From Billgrantia bachuensis (GTDB lineage Bacteria > Pseudomonadota > Gammaproteobacteria > Pseudomonadales > Halomonadaceae), in NCBI RefSeq assembly GCF_011742165.1, contig NZ_JAAQTO010000022.1:1-51869 (forward strand): a stretch of 51,869 nt of DNA, read 5' to 3'. A program made the position numbers and the translations under genes. Positions 1 to 10,914 of this stretch are shown piece after piece. How positions within the stretch are numbered: the stretch's first letter is position 1; each line of letters starts with the position of its first letter. The notes beneath the pieces were generated by a model. The model saw only the letters and a program-made list of their open reading frames with translations, searched no databases and was not told the origin of the DNA.

Positions 1-178
1 TCAGCCGGCGGCGGTGGTCGGCGGCGCTGCCGTGGGAGAAGTTGAGCCGCACCACGTCGACGCCGGTACGCAGCATTGCCTCCAGCACGCCCTCGCGGTC
101 GCTGGCCGGGCCCAGGGTGGCGACGATCTTGGTGCGGCGGATGGGTTCGTGGATGGGAGCGTGGGGCGGTAGCGTCAT
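1..178 (-). CDS. pyk: Pyruvate kinase, N-terminal fragment (cut by window edge)
   Basis: Only the first 59 codons are in the window; the gene runs off the left edge. The translation contains [13 protein letters not shown] and [11 protein letters not shown], the hallmark N-terminal strands of pyruvate kinase, which makes pyruvate and ATP from phosphoenolpyruvate and ADP. The ATG at 178 overlaps the stop of the upstream glycerate kinase gene as ATGA, so the two are probably translationally coupled. This is the last visible gene of the gcl operon, where it would turn glycerate-derived phosphoenolpyruvate into pyruvate. The family assignment is firm; which isozyme it is cannot be judged from the fragment. 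Confidence 0.93.
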   Translation of the reverse strand, partial: MTLPPHAPIHEPIRRTKIVATLGPASDREGVLEAMLRTGVDVVRLNFSHGSAADHRRRL

Positions 179-1479
179 GGTGTCCTCGGCAAGACCAGGA
201 TGGCACGGAAGTCGTTGACGTTGGTGCGGGTCGGCCCGGTCACGATGAGCCGATCCAACGCCTGGAAGAAAGTATACGCGTCGTTGCGTGACAGGTAATC
301 GGCGGGGTCGAGGCCCTGCTCACGGGCACGGACCCAGTCGTCAGGAGAGAACAGCGCACCGGCATTGTCCTCGGAGCCATCGATGCCGTCGGTATCGATG
401 GCCAGGGCGTGAATTCCCGCAGCCCCTTCCAGCGCTTCGAACAGCCCCAGCAAGTACTCCACGTTGCGCCCGCCGCGTCCATCTCCGCGCACGGTGACGC
501 TGGTTTCGCCACCGGAGAGAATCAGCAGCGGCGTGGCGATCTCGTCGCGTGCCTCCAGCGCCATGCGTGCCTGGGCACGGCCCAGCTCGCAAGCCTCGCC
601 CTCCAGGTCGTCGCCCAGCACGCGTACTATCACCCCGGCCTCTTCCACCGCGTTCCTGGCGGCTTCCAGAGCGTCGTGGGCTCGCGCCAGGGTCACGCTG
701 TCGTCGCGCTCGAAAGCTTCGTCGTCGGGCGAGGGGGCCGAGGTGTCCCGCTCGAGATGCTGGCGTACGTGCGCCGGTACTTCGATGGCGTAACGCTCGA
801 GCACCGCCAGCGCATCGGCCGGGGTCGAGCGGTCGGGCAGGGTCGGCCCCGAGGCGATCTGCGTGGCCACGTCGCCGGGAATGTCGGAAATCAGCCAGGT
901 CACCACCTGGGCCGGATGCGCCGCCGCAGCCAGGCGGCCGCCCTTGATCGCCGAGAGGTGGCGGCGCACGGTGTTCATCTGGCCGATCGGCGCGCCGCAG
1001 CGCAGCAGCTCGCGATTGATCGCCTGCTTGTCGGCAAGTGTGATGCCCTCGGCCGGCAGCGTCATCAGCGCCGAGCCGCCGCCGGAAATCAGCGCGATCA
1101 CGCGATCGTCCTCGCCGAGCGCCGTCACCGCCTCGAGCATGCGTCGGGCCGCCTTTTCGCCCAGGTCGTCGGGCATCGGGTGGGAGGCCTCGAGCACTTC
1201 GATCACGTCGCAATCGGCCCCATGCCCATAGCGGGTGACTACCAGGCCGGAGAGCGGCGCATCGGGACAGCGCTCCTGCCAGGCGCGCTCCAGCGCGGCG
1301 GCCATCGCAGCTGCAGCCTTGCCCGCCCCCACCACCACGGTGCGCCCTGGCGGCGGGTCGGGCAGCAAGTCGGCCACCAGCGTGTCGGGATGCACGGCGG
1401 CGATGGCAACATCGGCGAGGCGGCGCAACCAATCCGCCACGTCCAGCTCGGGATCGAAGGGAGGGAGTTGGGGAGTCAT
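175..1479 (-). CDS. ttuD: Glycerate 2-kinase / hydroxypyruvate reductase family (MOFRL)
   Basis: A 434-residue protein of the GckA/TtuD (DUF4147 plus MOFRL) family. Visible motifs are [14 protein letters not shown] near residue 60, [32 protein letters not shown], and the C-terminal MOFRL stretch [19 protein letters not shown] followed by [13 protein letters not shown]. Members phosphorylate D-glycerate to 2-phosphoglycerate; older annotation calls them hydroxypyruvate reductase. Downstream of gcl, hyi and glxR, glycerate kinase is the expected role. I chose the ATG at 1479, which starts [13 protein letters not shown] and follows a GAGG sequence; upstream in-frame sequence is low-complexity basic and probably untranslated. 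It overlaps pyk by four bases. Confidence 0.92.
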   Translation of the reverse strand: MTPQLPPFDPELDVADWLRRLADVAIAAVHPDTLVADLLPDPPPGRTVVVGAGKAAAAMAAALERAWQERCPDAPLSGLVVTRYGHGADCDVIEVLEASHPMPDDLGEKAARRMLEAVTALGEDDRVIALISGGGSALMTLPAEGITLADKQAINRELLRCGAPIGQMNTVRRHLSAIKGGRLAAAAHPAQVVTWLISDIPGDVATQIASGPTLPDRSTPADALAVLERYAIEVPAHVRQHLERDTSAPSPDDEAFERDDSVTLARAHDALEAARNAVEEAGVIVRVLGDDLEGEACELGRAQARMALEARDEIATPLLILSGGETSVTVRGDGRGGRNVEYLLGLFEALEGAAGIHALAIDTDGIDGSEDNAGALFSPDDWVRAREQGLDPADYLSRNDAYTFFQALDRLIVTGPTRTNVNDFRAILVLPRTP

Positions 1480-1586
1480 CTTGGGCACACCTCGCAGGGC
1501 GATAGGCTTCGACGGTAACAGCCGGGAAGGTGAGAAAAAAGCCCGACGGCGGGCGGGGTCCAGCCGGGGATCCCGACGCCGGGTAA

Positions 1587-1607
1587 AAGCCACACCGGGT
1601 GCGGCTT
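1587..1607 (-). terminator. Hairpin between glxR and the glycerate kinase gene
   Basis: On the minus strand a 9-bp stem (AAGCCGCAC paired with GTGTGGCTT, one G-U pair) with a 3-nt loop is followed by TTTTA. It lies about 100 nt past the glxR stop and could be a partial terminator or attenuator lowering expression of the kinase and pyk genes. A second stem (GGTGGGCG/CGCCCACC) sits at 1611-1635. Confidence 0.5.
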
Positions 1608-1704
1608 GATGGTGGGCGACGACCCGACGCCCACCAGGAGGGAAATATCGGCTCAGCGTCTGCGCGACTGGCAGGCCGAATGGTGCCTCCTCATCGAACG
1701 CGAA

Positions 1705-2589
1705 TCAGCTGCCCACCTCGTGAGCGGCCAGCGCCTCCAGCGCGCGCAGGATGCCGGCGTGATCCCAGTCTTCGCCGCCATGGGCGACACAGGCCTGGAA
1801 CAGCTGCTGGGCGTTGGCGGTGCCGGGCAGTGCCAGGTCGAGGCTGCGTGCGCCTTCCAGCGCCAGATTGAGATCCTTCTGGTGTAGCTTGATCTTGAAG
1901 CCCGGGTCGAAGGTACGCTTGATCATGCGCTCGCCGTGCACGTCGAGGATCTTCGACTGGGCCAGGCCGCCGAGCAGCGATTCGCGCACCTTGGCCACGT
2001 CGGCGCCCGCCCTCGAGGCGAACAACAGCCCTTCAGCCACCGCCTCGATGGTCAGGGCGACGACGATCTGGTTGGCCACCTTGCAGGTCTGGCCGGCGCC
2101 ATGACCGCCGATGTGGGTGATGGTCTTGCCCATCACCTCGAGGATCGGCTTGGCACGCGAGAAGCCCTCTTCGGTGGCCCCCACCATGATGGTCAGCGCC
2201 GCGTTGATGGCGCCGCCCTCACCACCTGAAACCGGCGCATCGACGTATTCGCCGCCGGCCTCATGGATGCGCTTGGCGAAGCCCTGGGTGGCGATGGGCG
2301 CGATGGAGCTCATGTCGATGACCAGGGTGCCGGGCTTGAGCCCTTCGATGACGCCGCCCTCGCCGAACAGCACCTGCTCGACGTCGGGAGTGTCCGGCAC
2401 CATGGTGATGACGACCTCGGCCTGCTCGGCCACGGCGCGGGGACTGTCGAGCTCGCGCATGCCCTTCTCGGCCAGGGTGGCGTCCAGGGTGCCGCGCTTG
2501 ACGGTGACGAGTTCGTGGCCGGCATCCAGCAGATGCCCCGCCATGGGACGACCCATGATGCCAAGGCCAATGAAACCGATCTTGCTCAT
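1705..2589 (-). CDS. glxR: Tartronate semialdehyde reductase (2-hydroxy-3-oxopropionate reductase)
   Basis: A 294-residue beta-hydroxyacid dehydrogenase. The N-terminus has the dinucleotide-binding GFIGLGIMGRPMAGHLL; the substrate-binding DAPVSGGEGGA follows near residue 120, and the helix GAGQTCKVANQIVV carries the catalytic lysine of the family. GlxR/GarR reduces tartronate semialdehyde to D-glycerate with NAD(P)H. It sits between hyi and glycerate kinase, as in the gcl operons of pseudomonads and enterobacteria. The start is supported by AAAGGAGAA upstream of ATG at 2589. The family also contains 3-hydroxyisobutyrate dehydrogenases, but the operon context makes the GlxR role nearly certain. 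Confidence 0.95.
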   Translation of the reverse strand: MSKIGFIGLGIMGRPMAGHLLDAGHELVTVKRGTLDATLAEKGMRELDSPRAVAEQAEVVITMVPDTPDVEQVLFGEGGVIEGLKPGTLVIDMSSIAPIATQGFAKRIHEAGGEYVDAPVSGGEGGAINAALTIMVGATEEGFSRAKPILEVMGKTITHIGGHGAGQTCKVANQIVVALTIEAVAEGLLFASRAGADVAKVRESLLGGLAQSKILDVHGERMIKRTFDPGFKIKLHQKDLNLALEGARSLDLALPGTANAQQLFQACVAHGGEDWDHAGILRALEALAAHEVGS

Positions 2590-2640
2590 GATGGTTCTCC
2601 TTTCAGCTTGTCTTTGTGGTGATCGTAGGCAAACGTTCTG

Positions 2641-2760
2641 AAACGCGTCGTGAGCGAAGGCAGGTCGGCCGCCGCCGGCGCGCAGCAACCGGAGTTGACT
2701 GGGTGCTCAATGAGGATTGCGAGCACCGCCGGCGGCCGAGATGCCGAGCGCAACAGCGTT
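2641..2760. repeat. Fold-back intergenic repeat between glxR and hyi
   Basis: A 120-bp element with outer arms AAACGC/GCGTTT and an inner GC-rich stem (GGCCGCCG pairing with CGGCGGCC). Its core at 2677-2694 (GGCGCGCAGCAACCGGAG) matches 17 of 18 bases of a core at 28248-28265 in another intergenic element. It resembles dispersed REP/BIME-type elements and lies in transcribed operon spacer. Confidence 0.6.
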
Positions 2761-3531
2761 TCACCGATCCAGCCAGCCCAGACCTTCTTGGGTTGTCGTG
2801 GCCGGCTTGTACTCGCAGCCGATCCAGCCGTCGTAGCCCAGCCGGTCGAGGTGGGCGAACAGGAACGGGTAATTGATCTCGCCGGTTCCCGGCTCGTGGC
2901 GCCCCGGGTTGTCGGCCAGTTGAACGTGAGCGATACGGCCCAGGTGCTTCTCGATGGTCGGGGCGAGATCGCCCTCCATGATCTGCATATGGTAAATGTC
3001 GTACTGCAACTTGAGGTTGTCACTGCCGACCTCGTCGAAGATCGCCAGGGCCTGTTCCGTGCGGTTGAGGAAGAACCCCGGAATGTCGCGAGTGTTGATC
3101 GGCTCGGCCAGCAGCAGGATCCCGGCGGCCTCGAGCTTGTCGGCGGCGAAACGCAGGTTGTCGACCAGGGTGCGGCGCGCCTGCTCCAGGCTCACGCCTT
3201 GGGGCTGGATGCCGGCCAGGCAGTTGACCTGCTTGCAGCCGAGCACGGTGGCGTAGTCGATGGCCTTGACGACCCCGGCGCGGAACTCCTCGACGCGATC
3301 CGGATGACAGGCGATGCCTCGCTCACCGGCGCCCCAGTCGCCCGCCGGCAGGTTGTGCAGCACCTGGGTCAAGCCGTGCTCGTCGAGAAGCGCTTTGAGT
3401 TCGACAGCCGTGTAGTCATAAGGAAAGAGATACTCAACCCCCTTGAAGCCGGCCTCGGCGGCGGCCTTGAAGCGGTCGAGGAAATCCTCCTCGGTGAACA
3501 GCATGCTGAGGTTGGCGGCAAACTTGGGCAT
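2761..3531 (-). CDS. hyi: Hydroxypyruvate isomerase
   Basis: A 256-residue TIM-barrel protein of the AP-endonuclease-2/xylose isomerase superfamily, close to the usual Hyi length. It begins MPKFAANLSMLFTE and contains GFKGVEYLFPYDY, LLAEPINTRDIPG, QYDIYHMQIMEGD and GWIGCEYKP, which carry the metal-binding Glu, Asp, His and Glu positions of the family. Hyi interconverts hydroxypyruvate and tartronate semialdehyde. It lies directly downstream of gcl (77-bp gap) and upstream of glxR. GGGAGACCCAA precedes the start codon. Confidence 0.95.
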   Translation of the reverse strand: MPKFAANLSMLFTEEDFLDRFKAAAEAGFKGVEYLFPYDYTAVELKALLDEHGLTQVLHNLPAGDWGAGERGIACHPDRVEEFRAGVVKAIDYATVLGCKQVNCLAGIQPQGVSLEQARRTLVDNLRFAADKLEAAGILLLAEPINTRDIPGFFLNRTEQALAIFDEVGSDNLKLQYDIYHMQIMEGDLAPTIEKHLGRIAHVQLADNPGRHEPGTGEINYPFLFAHLDRLGYDGWIGCEYKPATTTQEGLGWLDR

Positions 3532-3608
3532 TTGGGTCTCCCTCTATATGTATTGTCGATATATGACGACGCCGCGCCATCGTCCCCACGATGATGCGGC
3601 GCAGTGTG

Positions 3609-5384
<1,776 letters not shown>

Positions 5385-5421
5385 GACGGTTCCTCCCGTG
5401 AGTGGCGACCAGATTATTTTT

Positions 5422-5441
5422 GGAAAATATTTCTGTATACC
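5422..5441. promoter_or_regulatory. Composite operator upstream of gcl
   Basis: GGAAAATATTTC (a GGAAA-ATA-TTTCT near-palindrome, resembling AllR/IclR-type sites) runs directly into TGTATAC, the GntR-like motif repeated through the purine genes. A 17-of-20 match to this composite lies at 35835-35854 on the other strand. It is 38-57 nt upstream of the gcl start codon. Confidence 0.5.
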
Positions 5442-5479
5442 GAGATTAGAAGTCGGCACGCGTTGCGTCAATATTTTCT

Positions 5480-5492
5480 GAAAAATATTTTC
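5480..5492. promoter_or_regulatory. Second AllR-like palindrome upstream of gcl
   Basis: GAAAAATATTTTC is a 5-3-5 inverted repeat in the AT-rich gcl promoter, about 96-108 nt upstream of the start codon and of the same type as the GGAAA-ATA-TTTCT site at 5422. Confidence 0.4.
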
Positions 5493-5510
5493 ATATAAAT
5501 TCCCAAAGGC

Positions 5511-5539
5511 AAAAAAACCAAGCCGAATTAACAGCTTGG
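5511..5539 (-). terminator. Rho-independent terminator of the hydantoinase operon
   Basis: On the minus strand CCAAGC, a 10-nt loop and GCTTGG are followed by seven T residues. It lies 35-63 nt past the stop of the hydratase gene and separates that operon from the gcl promoter. Confidence 0.85.
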
Positions 5540-5573
5540 CCTAACGAAAACTCACTAGTCGGCTAAGGAAGAT

Positions 5574-6329
5574 TCAGATCAGGTCCAGGACCACCTCGCC
5601 GATTCCCATGAAGCTCAGAGAGGCTCGCTGCCCCGGTAACATCGGGATCACACCCGCGAAGGTGCCGGTGGTAAAGACCTCACCGGCGGCGAAACCCTCG
5701 CCGCTGGCACGGATCCGTGCGTTGATCATGCTCGTCAGCAGCTCGGCCGGATCGCCTCCGGGATGGTCTCCCTCGCCTGCCAGTACTTCCTCGTCGTCGA
5801 GGCAGAGCCGGTAAGCGGCGTCACGCATCCGGCCAAGACCATTCGGCGACGTACCGCTGCCGAGCACGAAGGCACCGTGGCTCAGCCCGTCAGCGAGCTG
5901 CCACAGCGGCGGCACCACGGGCCAAGCATCGAAGCGACTGTCGACCAGTTCGATGGCGGCATGCAGGCTGGCGATGCAGGCGGCCACCTCCTCCAGGCCG
6001 TACGGCGCATCGCGGGCCGGGATCGGCTCGGCCAGCACCACGGCCAGCTCCGGTTCGAGATAGACCCGGTGAAACTCGTCATGGGAGAAGCAAGCCGGCG
6101 ATGGCCGACACAGCTCGCTGAATAGCCGCGAGTAGCGTGGCGCCTCGCCGCGGACAATGCCTCCCAGCTTCCAGCCGCAAGGCGTACCCAGCGAGGCCGC
6201 CACCCTGGCCTGGATGGCATAGGCCTCACCCTCATCGGTGAGAGGCAAGTCATCGGGAACCGGGACCATGCGCCCCGGCGGATAGGCGCTCAGCAAGCGT
6301 TCGGTCGCGGCCTTTATCGTGTCGATCAT
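5574..6329 (-). CDS. 2-keto-4-pentenoate hydratase-like protein (MhpD/FAH superfamily)
   Basis: A 251-residue protein of the 2-oxopent-4-enoate hydratase group. The metal-ligand pattern is visible: EPELAVVL near residue 92 and AIELVDSRF near residue 128, followed by GAFVLGSG and TTGTFAG. Characterised relatives hydrate 2-oxo-4-enoates or decarboxylate 4-oxalocrotonate in meta-cleavage pathways, but none of the other genes of such a pathway are here. The ATG is three nucleotides after the stop of the dihydropyrimidinase-type gene, so the two are coupled. The substrate is unknown; in this operon it may act on the ring-opened product of the cyclic amidohydrolase, which is inference. It is followed by a strong terminator. 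Confidence 0.8.
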   Translation of the reverse strand: MIDTIKAATERLLSAYPPGRMVPVPDDLPLTDEGEAYAIQARVAASLGTPCGWKLGGIVRGEAPRYSRLFSELCRPSPACFSHDEFHRVYLEPELAVVLAEPIPARDAPYGLEEVAACIASLHAAIELVDSRFDAWPVVPPLWQLADGLSHGAFVLGSGTSPNGLGRMRDAAYRLCLDDEEVLAGEGDHPGGDPAELLTSMINARIRASGEGFAAGEVFTTGTFAGVIPMLPGQRASLSFMGIGEVVLDLI

Positions 6330-6332
6330 GAC

Positions 6333-7763
6333 CTAGAACCCTTTGGCCGAGCCGCGGGGCCTGGCGGGCTGCGGCTTGTCGCACTTGAGGAAGCGGCCGT
6401 GACCCGCGTCGACCATGGGTTCGCCGCCACGTGATACCACCCGACCTCGGCACAGGGTCAGCATCGGGCGGCCGGTGAGCTCCAGTCCCTCATAAGGGGT
6501 GTAGTCCACCGCGTGATGCAAGGCTTCATTGCGCACCGTCATCTTCGCTTCGCTGTCCCATAGGGTCAGGTCGGCGTCGCTGCCGATGGCGATGGTGCCC
6601 TTGCGCGGGTAGAGGCCGTAGATCTTGGCCGGATTGGTGGCGGTGAGCGCCACGAAGCGGGTGGCGTCGATGCGCTGCTTGACGACGCCTTCCGAGAACA
6701 GGATCGCAAGGCGCGTTTCCAGCCCCGGTATGCCGTTGGGAACATGGTGGAAGGCGGCGTCCTCCCCGTGCAGCTTCTTGCCCTGCGGATCATCGTAGCG
6801 AAACGGGGCGTGATCCGAGGAGAAGACCTGGAAGACGCCATTCTCCAGCGCCTGCCAGACCGCCTCCTGGGCCTTGGGATCTCGGGGCGGAGGGCTGCAC
6901 ACGCACTTGGCTCCCTCGAAGCCCTCCTGGTCCAGGTCCTCGGCGGTCAGCATCAGATACTGAGGGCACGTCTCGCCATAGACCCGAAGACCTCGCCCCT
7001 GAGCCCAGCGGATCTGTTCGATGGCCTCGGGACCGGAGACGTGCACGATCAGGATCGGCACGTCGATCAGTTCGGCCAGGGAAATGGCGCGGTGGGTCGC
7101 CTCCCGTTCGGCGATCGCCGAGTGGGCCTCGCTATGAAAGTACGGCGCCGTCTTGCCCTGCGACTCCAGCAGCTCGGTCAGGTAAGCGATGCAGTCGGCA
7201 TTCTCGGCATGCACCATCACCATGCCGCCCTCACGGCGCGCCATGGCCAGCACCTCGAGCACCTCGCGATCGTTGAGCTTTAGGTCGTCGTAGGTCAGGT
7301 AGATCTTGAACGAGCTGTAGCCCTCCTGGATCAGGGCCGGCAGTTCCTCCTTGAGCACCGTCTCGGTAGGGTCGGTCACGATCATGTGGAAGGCGTAGTC
7401 CACCAGCGCCTTGCCTTCGCTGCGCCGGTGGTAATCCTCCACCGCAGCGCGCAGGCTCTGGCCCTTCTGCTGGGCAGCGAAGGGAATCACCGTGGTGGTG
7501 CCGCCGCAGGCCGCCGAGCGGGTGCCGGTCAGGAAGTCGTCGGCCATCACTGCGCCGTCGCCGAGGGGCTGGTCCAGGTGGCAATGGGCATCGATGCCGC
7601 CCGGCATCACCCATAGCCCCTGGGCATCGATGACCTCGTCGGCCCCCTCCAGGCCCTGCCCCAGGGCGACGATGCGCCCGTCCTTGATGCCGATATCGGC
7701 GTCGTAGCTGTCGGCCGCGGTGATGATGCGGCCGTTCTTGATCAGGGTATCGAAGCGTGTCAT
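6333..7763 (-). CDS. Dihydropyrimidinase / D-hydantoinase family cyclic amidohydrolase
   Basis: A 476-residue amidohydrolase of dihydropyrimidinase type. The binuclear metal centre can be traced: HCHLDQP (two His), SSFKIYLTYDD (the lysine that is carboxylated in the family), MVHAENAD and LIVHVSG (His), and FSSDHAPF (Asp). The substrate-loop motif CVCSPPPRDP is also that of dihydropyrimidinases rather than of AllB allantoinase. Such enzymes open cyclic ureides (dihydrouracil, hydantoins) to N-carbamoyl amino acids. No carbamoylase or beta-ureidopropionase is nearby. It is 28 nt downstream of dctM and coupled to the hydratase. Family assignment is firm; the substrate is not known. Confidence 0.88.
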   Translation of the reverse strand: MTRFDTLIKNGRIITAADSYDADIGIKDGRIVALGQGLEGADEVIDAQGLWVMPGGIDAHCHLDQPLGDGAVMADDFLTGTRSAACGGTTTVIPFAAQQKGQSLRAAVEDYHRRSEGKALVDYAFHMIVTDPTETVLKEELPALIQEGYSSFKIYLTYDDLKLNDREVLEVLAMARREGGMVMVHAENADCIAYLTELLESQGKTAPYFHSEAHSAIAEREATHRAISLAELIDVPILIVHVSGPEAIEQIRWAQGRGLRVYGETCPQYLMLTAEDLDQEGFEGAKCVCSPPPRDPKAQEAVWQALENGVFQVFSSDHAPFRYDDPQGKKLHGEDAAFHHVPNGIPGLETRLAILFSEGVVKQRIDATRFVALTATNPAKIYGLYPRKGTIAIGSDADLTLWDSEAKMTVRNEALHHAVDYTPYEGLELTGRPMLTLCRGRVVSRGGEPMVDAGHGRFLKCDKPQPARPRGSAKGF

Positions 7764-7791
7764 GTCACATACCTTGTGGTTGTCGCCGGGG

Positions 7792-9093
7792 TCAGCCCAT
7801 GGCGTCGGGAAGCCAGAGCACCAGGCCGGGCCAGAGAATGATCAACAGCACGAACAGCAGCATGATGGCCAGGAACGGCAGGCTGCCGACCATCACGTCG
7901 GTGATGGAGCCGCGCCCGCGCACGCCTTGCACCACGTAGAGGTTCATGCCGATGGGCGGGGTGATCAGCGAGATTTCCATCATCACCACGAGGAAGATGC
8001 CGAACCACACCGGGTCGAAGCCGAACTGGACGACCATGGGCACCACGATCGGCACGGTGGCGATCATCATCGACAGGGTCTCGAGGAAACAGCCCAGCAC
8101 CAGGTAGAAGACCACCAGCGCCAGGATCAGCCCGAAGGGCGTGAGACCCAGGTCGGCCACCCAGCGGGTCAGGGTGGTGGGTATGCCCAGGATGCCGACG
8201 ACGTAGTTGAGGAAGAAGGCCGCCACGATGATCAGCATGATCATGGCCGTGGTGCGAGCCATGGAGAGAAAGCACTCGTGCAACATTCGAAAGGTCAGCT
8301 TGCGATTCCAGACCGCCAGGCCCAGTGCGGCGATCACCCCCAGAGCAGCCGCCTCGGTGGGAGTGGCCCAGCCGCTGTAGATGCTGCCGATGACGATCGC
8401 AAAGACGAATGCCGGCGGCAGCAGGTCCACCAGCGAAGCCAGGCGATCACGCAGCGACGCCCGCTCGGAGGCCTTGCCCACCACTCCTGGCCTCATCAAG
8501 GCGAAGGCCATGATGGTGAGCATGAAGGCGCCCGCCAGCGCCAGCCCCGGCAGGATCCCGGCGATGAACAGCTTGCCGATCGAGGTATTGGTGATCGCGC
8601 CGTAGATGATCATGTTGATGCTCGGCGGTATCAGGATGCCCAGCGTCGCCCCGGCGGCCAGGGTACCCAGCGCCAGCCGCTCGCTGTAGCCGCGCTCGGC
8701 GAAGGCCGGTAGCGCCACCGTGCCGATGGTGGCGGCCGTCGCCACCGAGGAGCCGGACATGGCGGCGAACACCGAAGAGGCGCCGATGTTGGTGTGCAAC
8801 AGGCCACCGGGCAGGCGATCGAGCCATACCGACAAGGCGCTGTACATGCGCTCCGTGATGCCGCTGCGCAGGAGCAGCTCGCCAAGCAGGATGAACAGCG
8901 GAATGGCCGTCAGGATGAAGTCGTTGAGCGTTCCCCACAGCGTGTCGCCGAAGGAGAAGAGCAACGGGACACTCAGGTACATCAGGGTGCCCAGGGTGGC
9001 GACGGTGAAGATCGCCACGGCAACGTGGATGCCGGCCGCCATCATGCCCAGCATGGCGATAAAGCCGATCATGACCTCGAAGGCGCCGATCAT
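7792..9093 (-). CDS. TRAP transporter large membrane subunit (DctM), hydantoinase operon
   Basis: A 433-residue, strongly hydrophobic inner-membrane protein with about 12 predicted helices. Family motifs visible are AIPLFILLGELLLRSG, GASSVFAAMSGSSVATAA, GATLGILIPPSINMIIYGA and TPTEAAALGV. It forms the Na+-coupled permease of a TRAP system with the small subunit upstream, whose stop it overlaps as ATGA. I chose ATG at 9093, preceded by GGGAGGG. Substrate cannot be read from this subunit; the amidohydrolase downstream suggests a carboxylated cyclic amide or its product. Confidence 0.93.
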   Translation of the reverse strand: MIGAFEVMIGFIAMLGMMAAGIHVAVAIFTVATLGTLMYLSVPLLFSFGDTLWGTLNDFILTAIPLFILLGELLLRSGITERMYSALSVWLDRLPGGLLHTNIGASSVFAAMSGSSVATAATIGTVALPAFAERGYSERLALGTLAAGATLGILIPPSINMIIYGAITNTSIGKLFIAGILPGLALAGAFMLTIMAFALMRPGVVGKASERASLRDRLASLVDLLPPAFVFAIVIGSIYSGWATPTEAAALGVIAALGLAVWNRKLTFRMLHECFLSMARTTAMIMLIIVAAFFLNYVVGILGIPTTLTRWVADLGLTPFGLILALVVFYLVLGCFLETLSMMIATVPIVVPMVVQFGFDPVWFGIFLVVMMEISLITPPIGMNLYVVQGVRGRGSITDVMVGSLPFLAIMLLFVLLIILWPGLVLWLPDAMG

Positions 9094-9701
9094 GACGTGG
9101 CCCTCCCTGGCTCGGTGGTGATATCGCTGCCGTAATCCTTGCGCGCCTCGCTCAGTTCGTCGTCGGTAGAGCGCGGGCCGTACTCGCGATCCAGTGCGAC
9201 CAGCCGGCCGGTGACCAGAAGCCCCAGGGCGTGAGCCGCCAGCAGCAGGGTCAGCACACAGAACACCCCGAGCCCCACTACCCACAGGCTCTGCGGAATC
9301 CACAGCGGCGTCTGCAGCGGCGTGCTGGCAAGACTGCCGAATTCCAGTGTCTCCTCGAGCGTCTCGATGGCGCGCCACAGCATGAAGGACGAGAAAGCCG
9401 CCAGCATTACCATCGCGACGACGTTGAGCGGCGCCTGCAGCAGCCGAGGCAGGCGGGTCAACAGCACATCGACGCGGGTATGCGCACGGTGCAACAGCGC
9501 GTAGGCGAAGCTGAACGAGACGCCGATGGCCAGCACGTAGCCGCCGATCTCATCGACACCCTGCAGGGAAAAGTGGAACAGCTTGCGGGCGATCACCTCG
9601 AAGGTGATCAGCAGCGACAATCCGAGCGCGGCATAGCCGGCGGCAATCGCGGCGCCATGGGCCAGCCCGCGGGCCAGCCGATAAGGATGCGGTGTAACCA
9701 T
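9090..9701 (-). CDS. TRAP transporter small membrane subunit (DctQ), hydantoinase operon
   Basis: A 203-residue DctQ-type protein with four predicted membrane helices: AAGYAALGLSLLITFEVIARK near residue 22, YVLAIGVSFSFAYALL, APLNVVAMVMLAAFSSFML and VVGLGVFCVLTLLLAAHALG. HRAHTRVDVLL between helices 2 and 3 is typical of the family. It pairs with DctM, which it overlaps by four bases. The start at 9701 is supported by GGAG seven bases upstream. The C-terminal 35 residues are hydrophilic and somewhat longer than usual. Confidence 0.9.
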   Translation of the reverse strand: MVTPHPYRLARGLAHGAAIAAGYAALGLSLLITFEVIARKLFHFSLQGVDEIGGYVLAIGVSFSFAYALLHRAHTRVDVLLTRLPRLLQAPLNVVAMVMLAAFSSFMLWRAIETLEETLEFGSLASTPLQTPLWIPQSLWVVGLGVFCVLTLLLAAHALGLLVTGRLVALDREYGPRSTDDELSEARKDYGSDITTEPGRATS

Positions 9702-9756
9702 CGCATTTCTCCATGTCGCCCCGGCCACCCCCAGGCGGCCGGGGCAAGGCAGTGGC

Positions 9757-10812
9757 TTACTGGGAAACGGACATGCCCGCGGCCTGCCCCACCGTCTCGT
9801 TCCAGACCTCGACGCAGCCGTCGTACTGAGCGCTGCAGCTCTCGGCCCATACGGGCAGGACGGCTTCCTGGGTGATCGACTCCACCAGCGCGCGCGAATC
9901 GGAATCGATATCCACTAGCGCCATGTCATAGGCCTCGTGCCGTGAACACTCCGCCTGGCCGGTGTTGCAGGCGATGGCATCGTCATTGACCTCGTAGGCC
10001 AGCTCCCACATCTGCTCCTCCAGCCGCGCGAAGGCCTCCGTCAAGGCCTGTTGCTGCGCTTCGTCGAAGCGGTTCCAGGTGTCCAGGTTCATGAAATGGC
10101 CCTGCACCGAGTAGGAGAGCGGCAGCGGCACGAAGGTATCGGTCACCTCGGGCCACTTGCCGTTGTTGCCGGCGGAAGGCGCCGTGACCCCGCAGTCGGC
10201 CACGCCGCGTTGCAGCGCCAGGTAGACCTCGCTGAACTGCAGCGTGACTGGAGTGGCGCCGAGCCCTTCCACCAGCCGCGACATGGACGGAGTGAAGACG
10301 CGCACCTTCTTACCCGAGAGATCGCCGACGTCGTCGATGTCGCCGTTGCAGAACATCATCTGCGGCCCGAAGGGCCACAGCGTCATCAGCTTGGCGTTGA
10401 AACGGGATTGCAACCGGGCATCGAAAGCCTCGCGCACCGCGTCGACGGCCTCGCGCTGGGCGTCCAGGTCCGGCGAGACGCCGGCCAGATCGATGCCCTC
10501 GAAGAAGGGCTCGTCGCGGGACGCCATGCCGATCTGCACCGACATCACGTCGAAGGCCCCTGAGCGGAGGTTACGCAGCGCATCCGCCGCCTCCACGCCG
10601 ATGGCATCCATGGTGTTGTAGACCACCGTCATGTCGTCGCGCCCGCCGAGTTCCTCGAAGAAGGGACGCTCCACTTCGTCCACGTGCAGCTTGTTGCCGG
10701 AAAAATTGCCGACCACGCGCAGGGTCGTTTCGGCCTGGGCCAGACCGCCGGCCAGAACGCTGGCCAGGGAAACCCCCAGCACCAGGGTCTTGATGGTTGC
10801 CTTGCGGGGCAT
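9757..10812 (-). CDS. TRAP transporter solute-binding protein (DctP), hydantoinase operon
   Basis: A 351-residue periplasmic binding protein with a clear signal peptide (hydrophobic run VLGVSLASVLAGG, cleavage after AQA). The family core is seen at KKVRVFTPSMSRLVEGLGA and TLQFSEVYLALQRG, including the arginine that usually contacts the ligand carboxylate. It is unlike the two other DctP proteins in the window: it has VADCGVTAP where they have the DGQENP motif, and four cysteines near the C-terminus that could form periplasmic disulfides. The ATG at 10812 follows GAGG with a 7-nt gap. First subunit gene of the TRAP operon. Confidence 0.9.
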   Translation of the reverse strand: MPRKATIKTLVLGVSLASVLAGGLAQAETTLRVVGNFSGNKLHVDEVERPFFEELGGRDDMTVVYNTMDAIGVEAADALRNLRSGAFDVMSVQIGMASRDEPFFEGIDLAGVSPDLDAQREAVDAVREAFDARLQSRFNAKLMTLWPFGPQMMFCNGDIDDVGDLSGKKVRVFTPSMSRLVEGLGATPVTLQFSEVYLALQRGVADCGVTAPSAGNNGKWPEVTDTFVPLPLSYSVQGHFMNLDTWNRFDEAQQQALTEAFARLEEQMWELAYEVNDDAIACNTGQAECSRHEAYDMALVDIDSDSRALVESITQEAVLPVWAESCSAQYDGCVEVWNETVGQAAGMSVSQ

Positions 10813-10914
10813 GGTGTCACCTCGTGATTGCTGTTGTTGGTGGGTGTTGCCGATGCGTTGCATTGCGATGCGGTCGTCCCTGTCCATGCGCGCCGAGGCG
10901 CGAATCCTGAGTCC

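Noticed and set aside
6333..7763. Reading the dihydropyrimidinase-type enzyme as AllB allantoinase
   Set aside because: The motifs CVCSPPPRDP and HCHLDQP fit dihydropyrimidinases, and a PuuE-type allantoinase is already present in the purine cluster.
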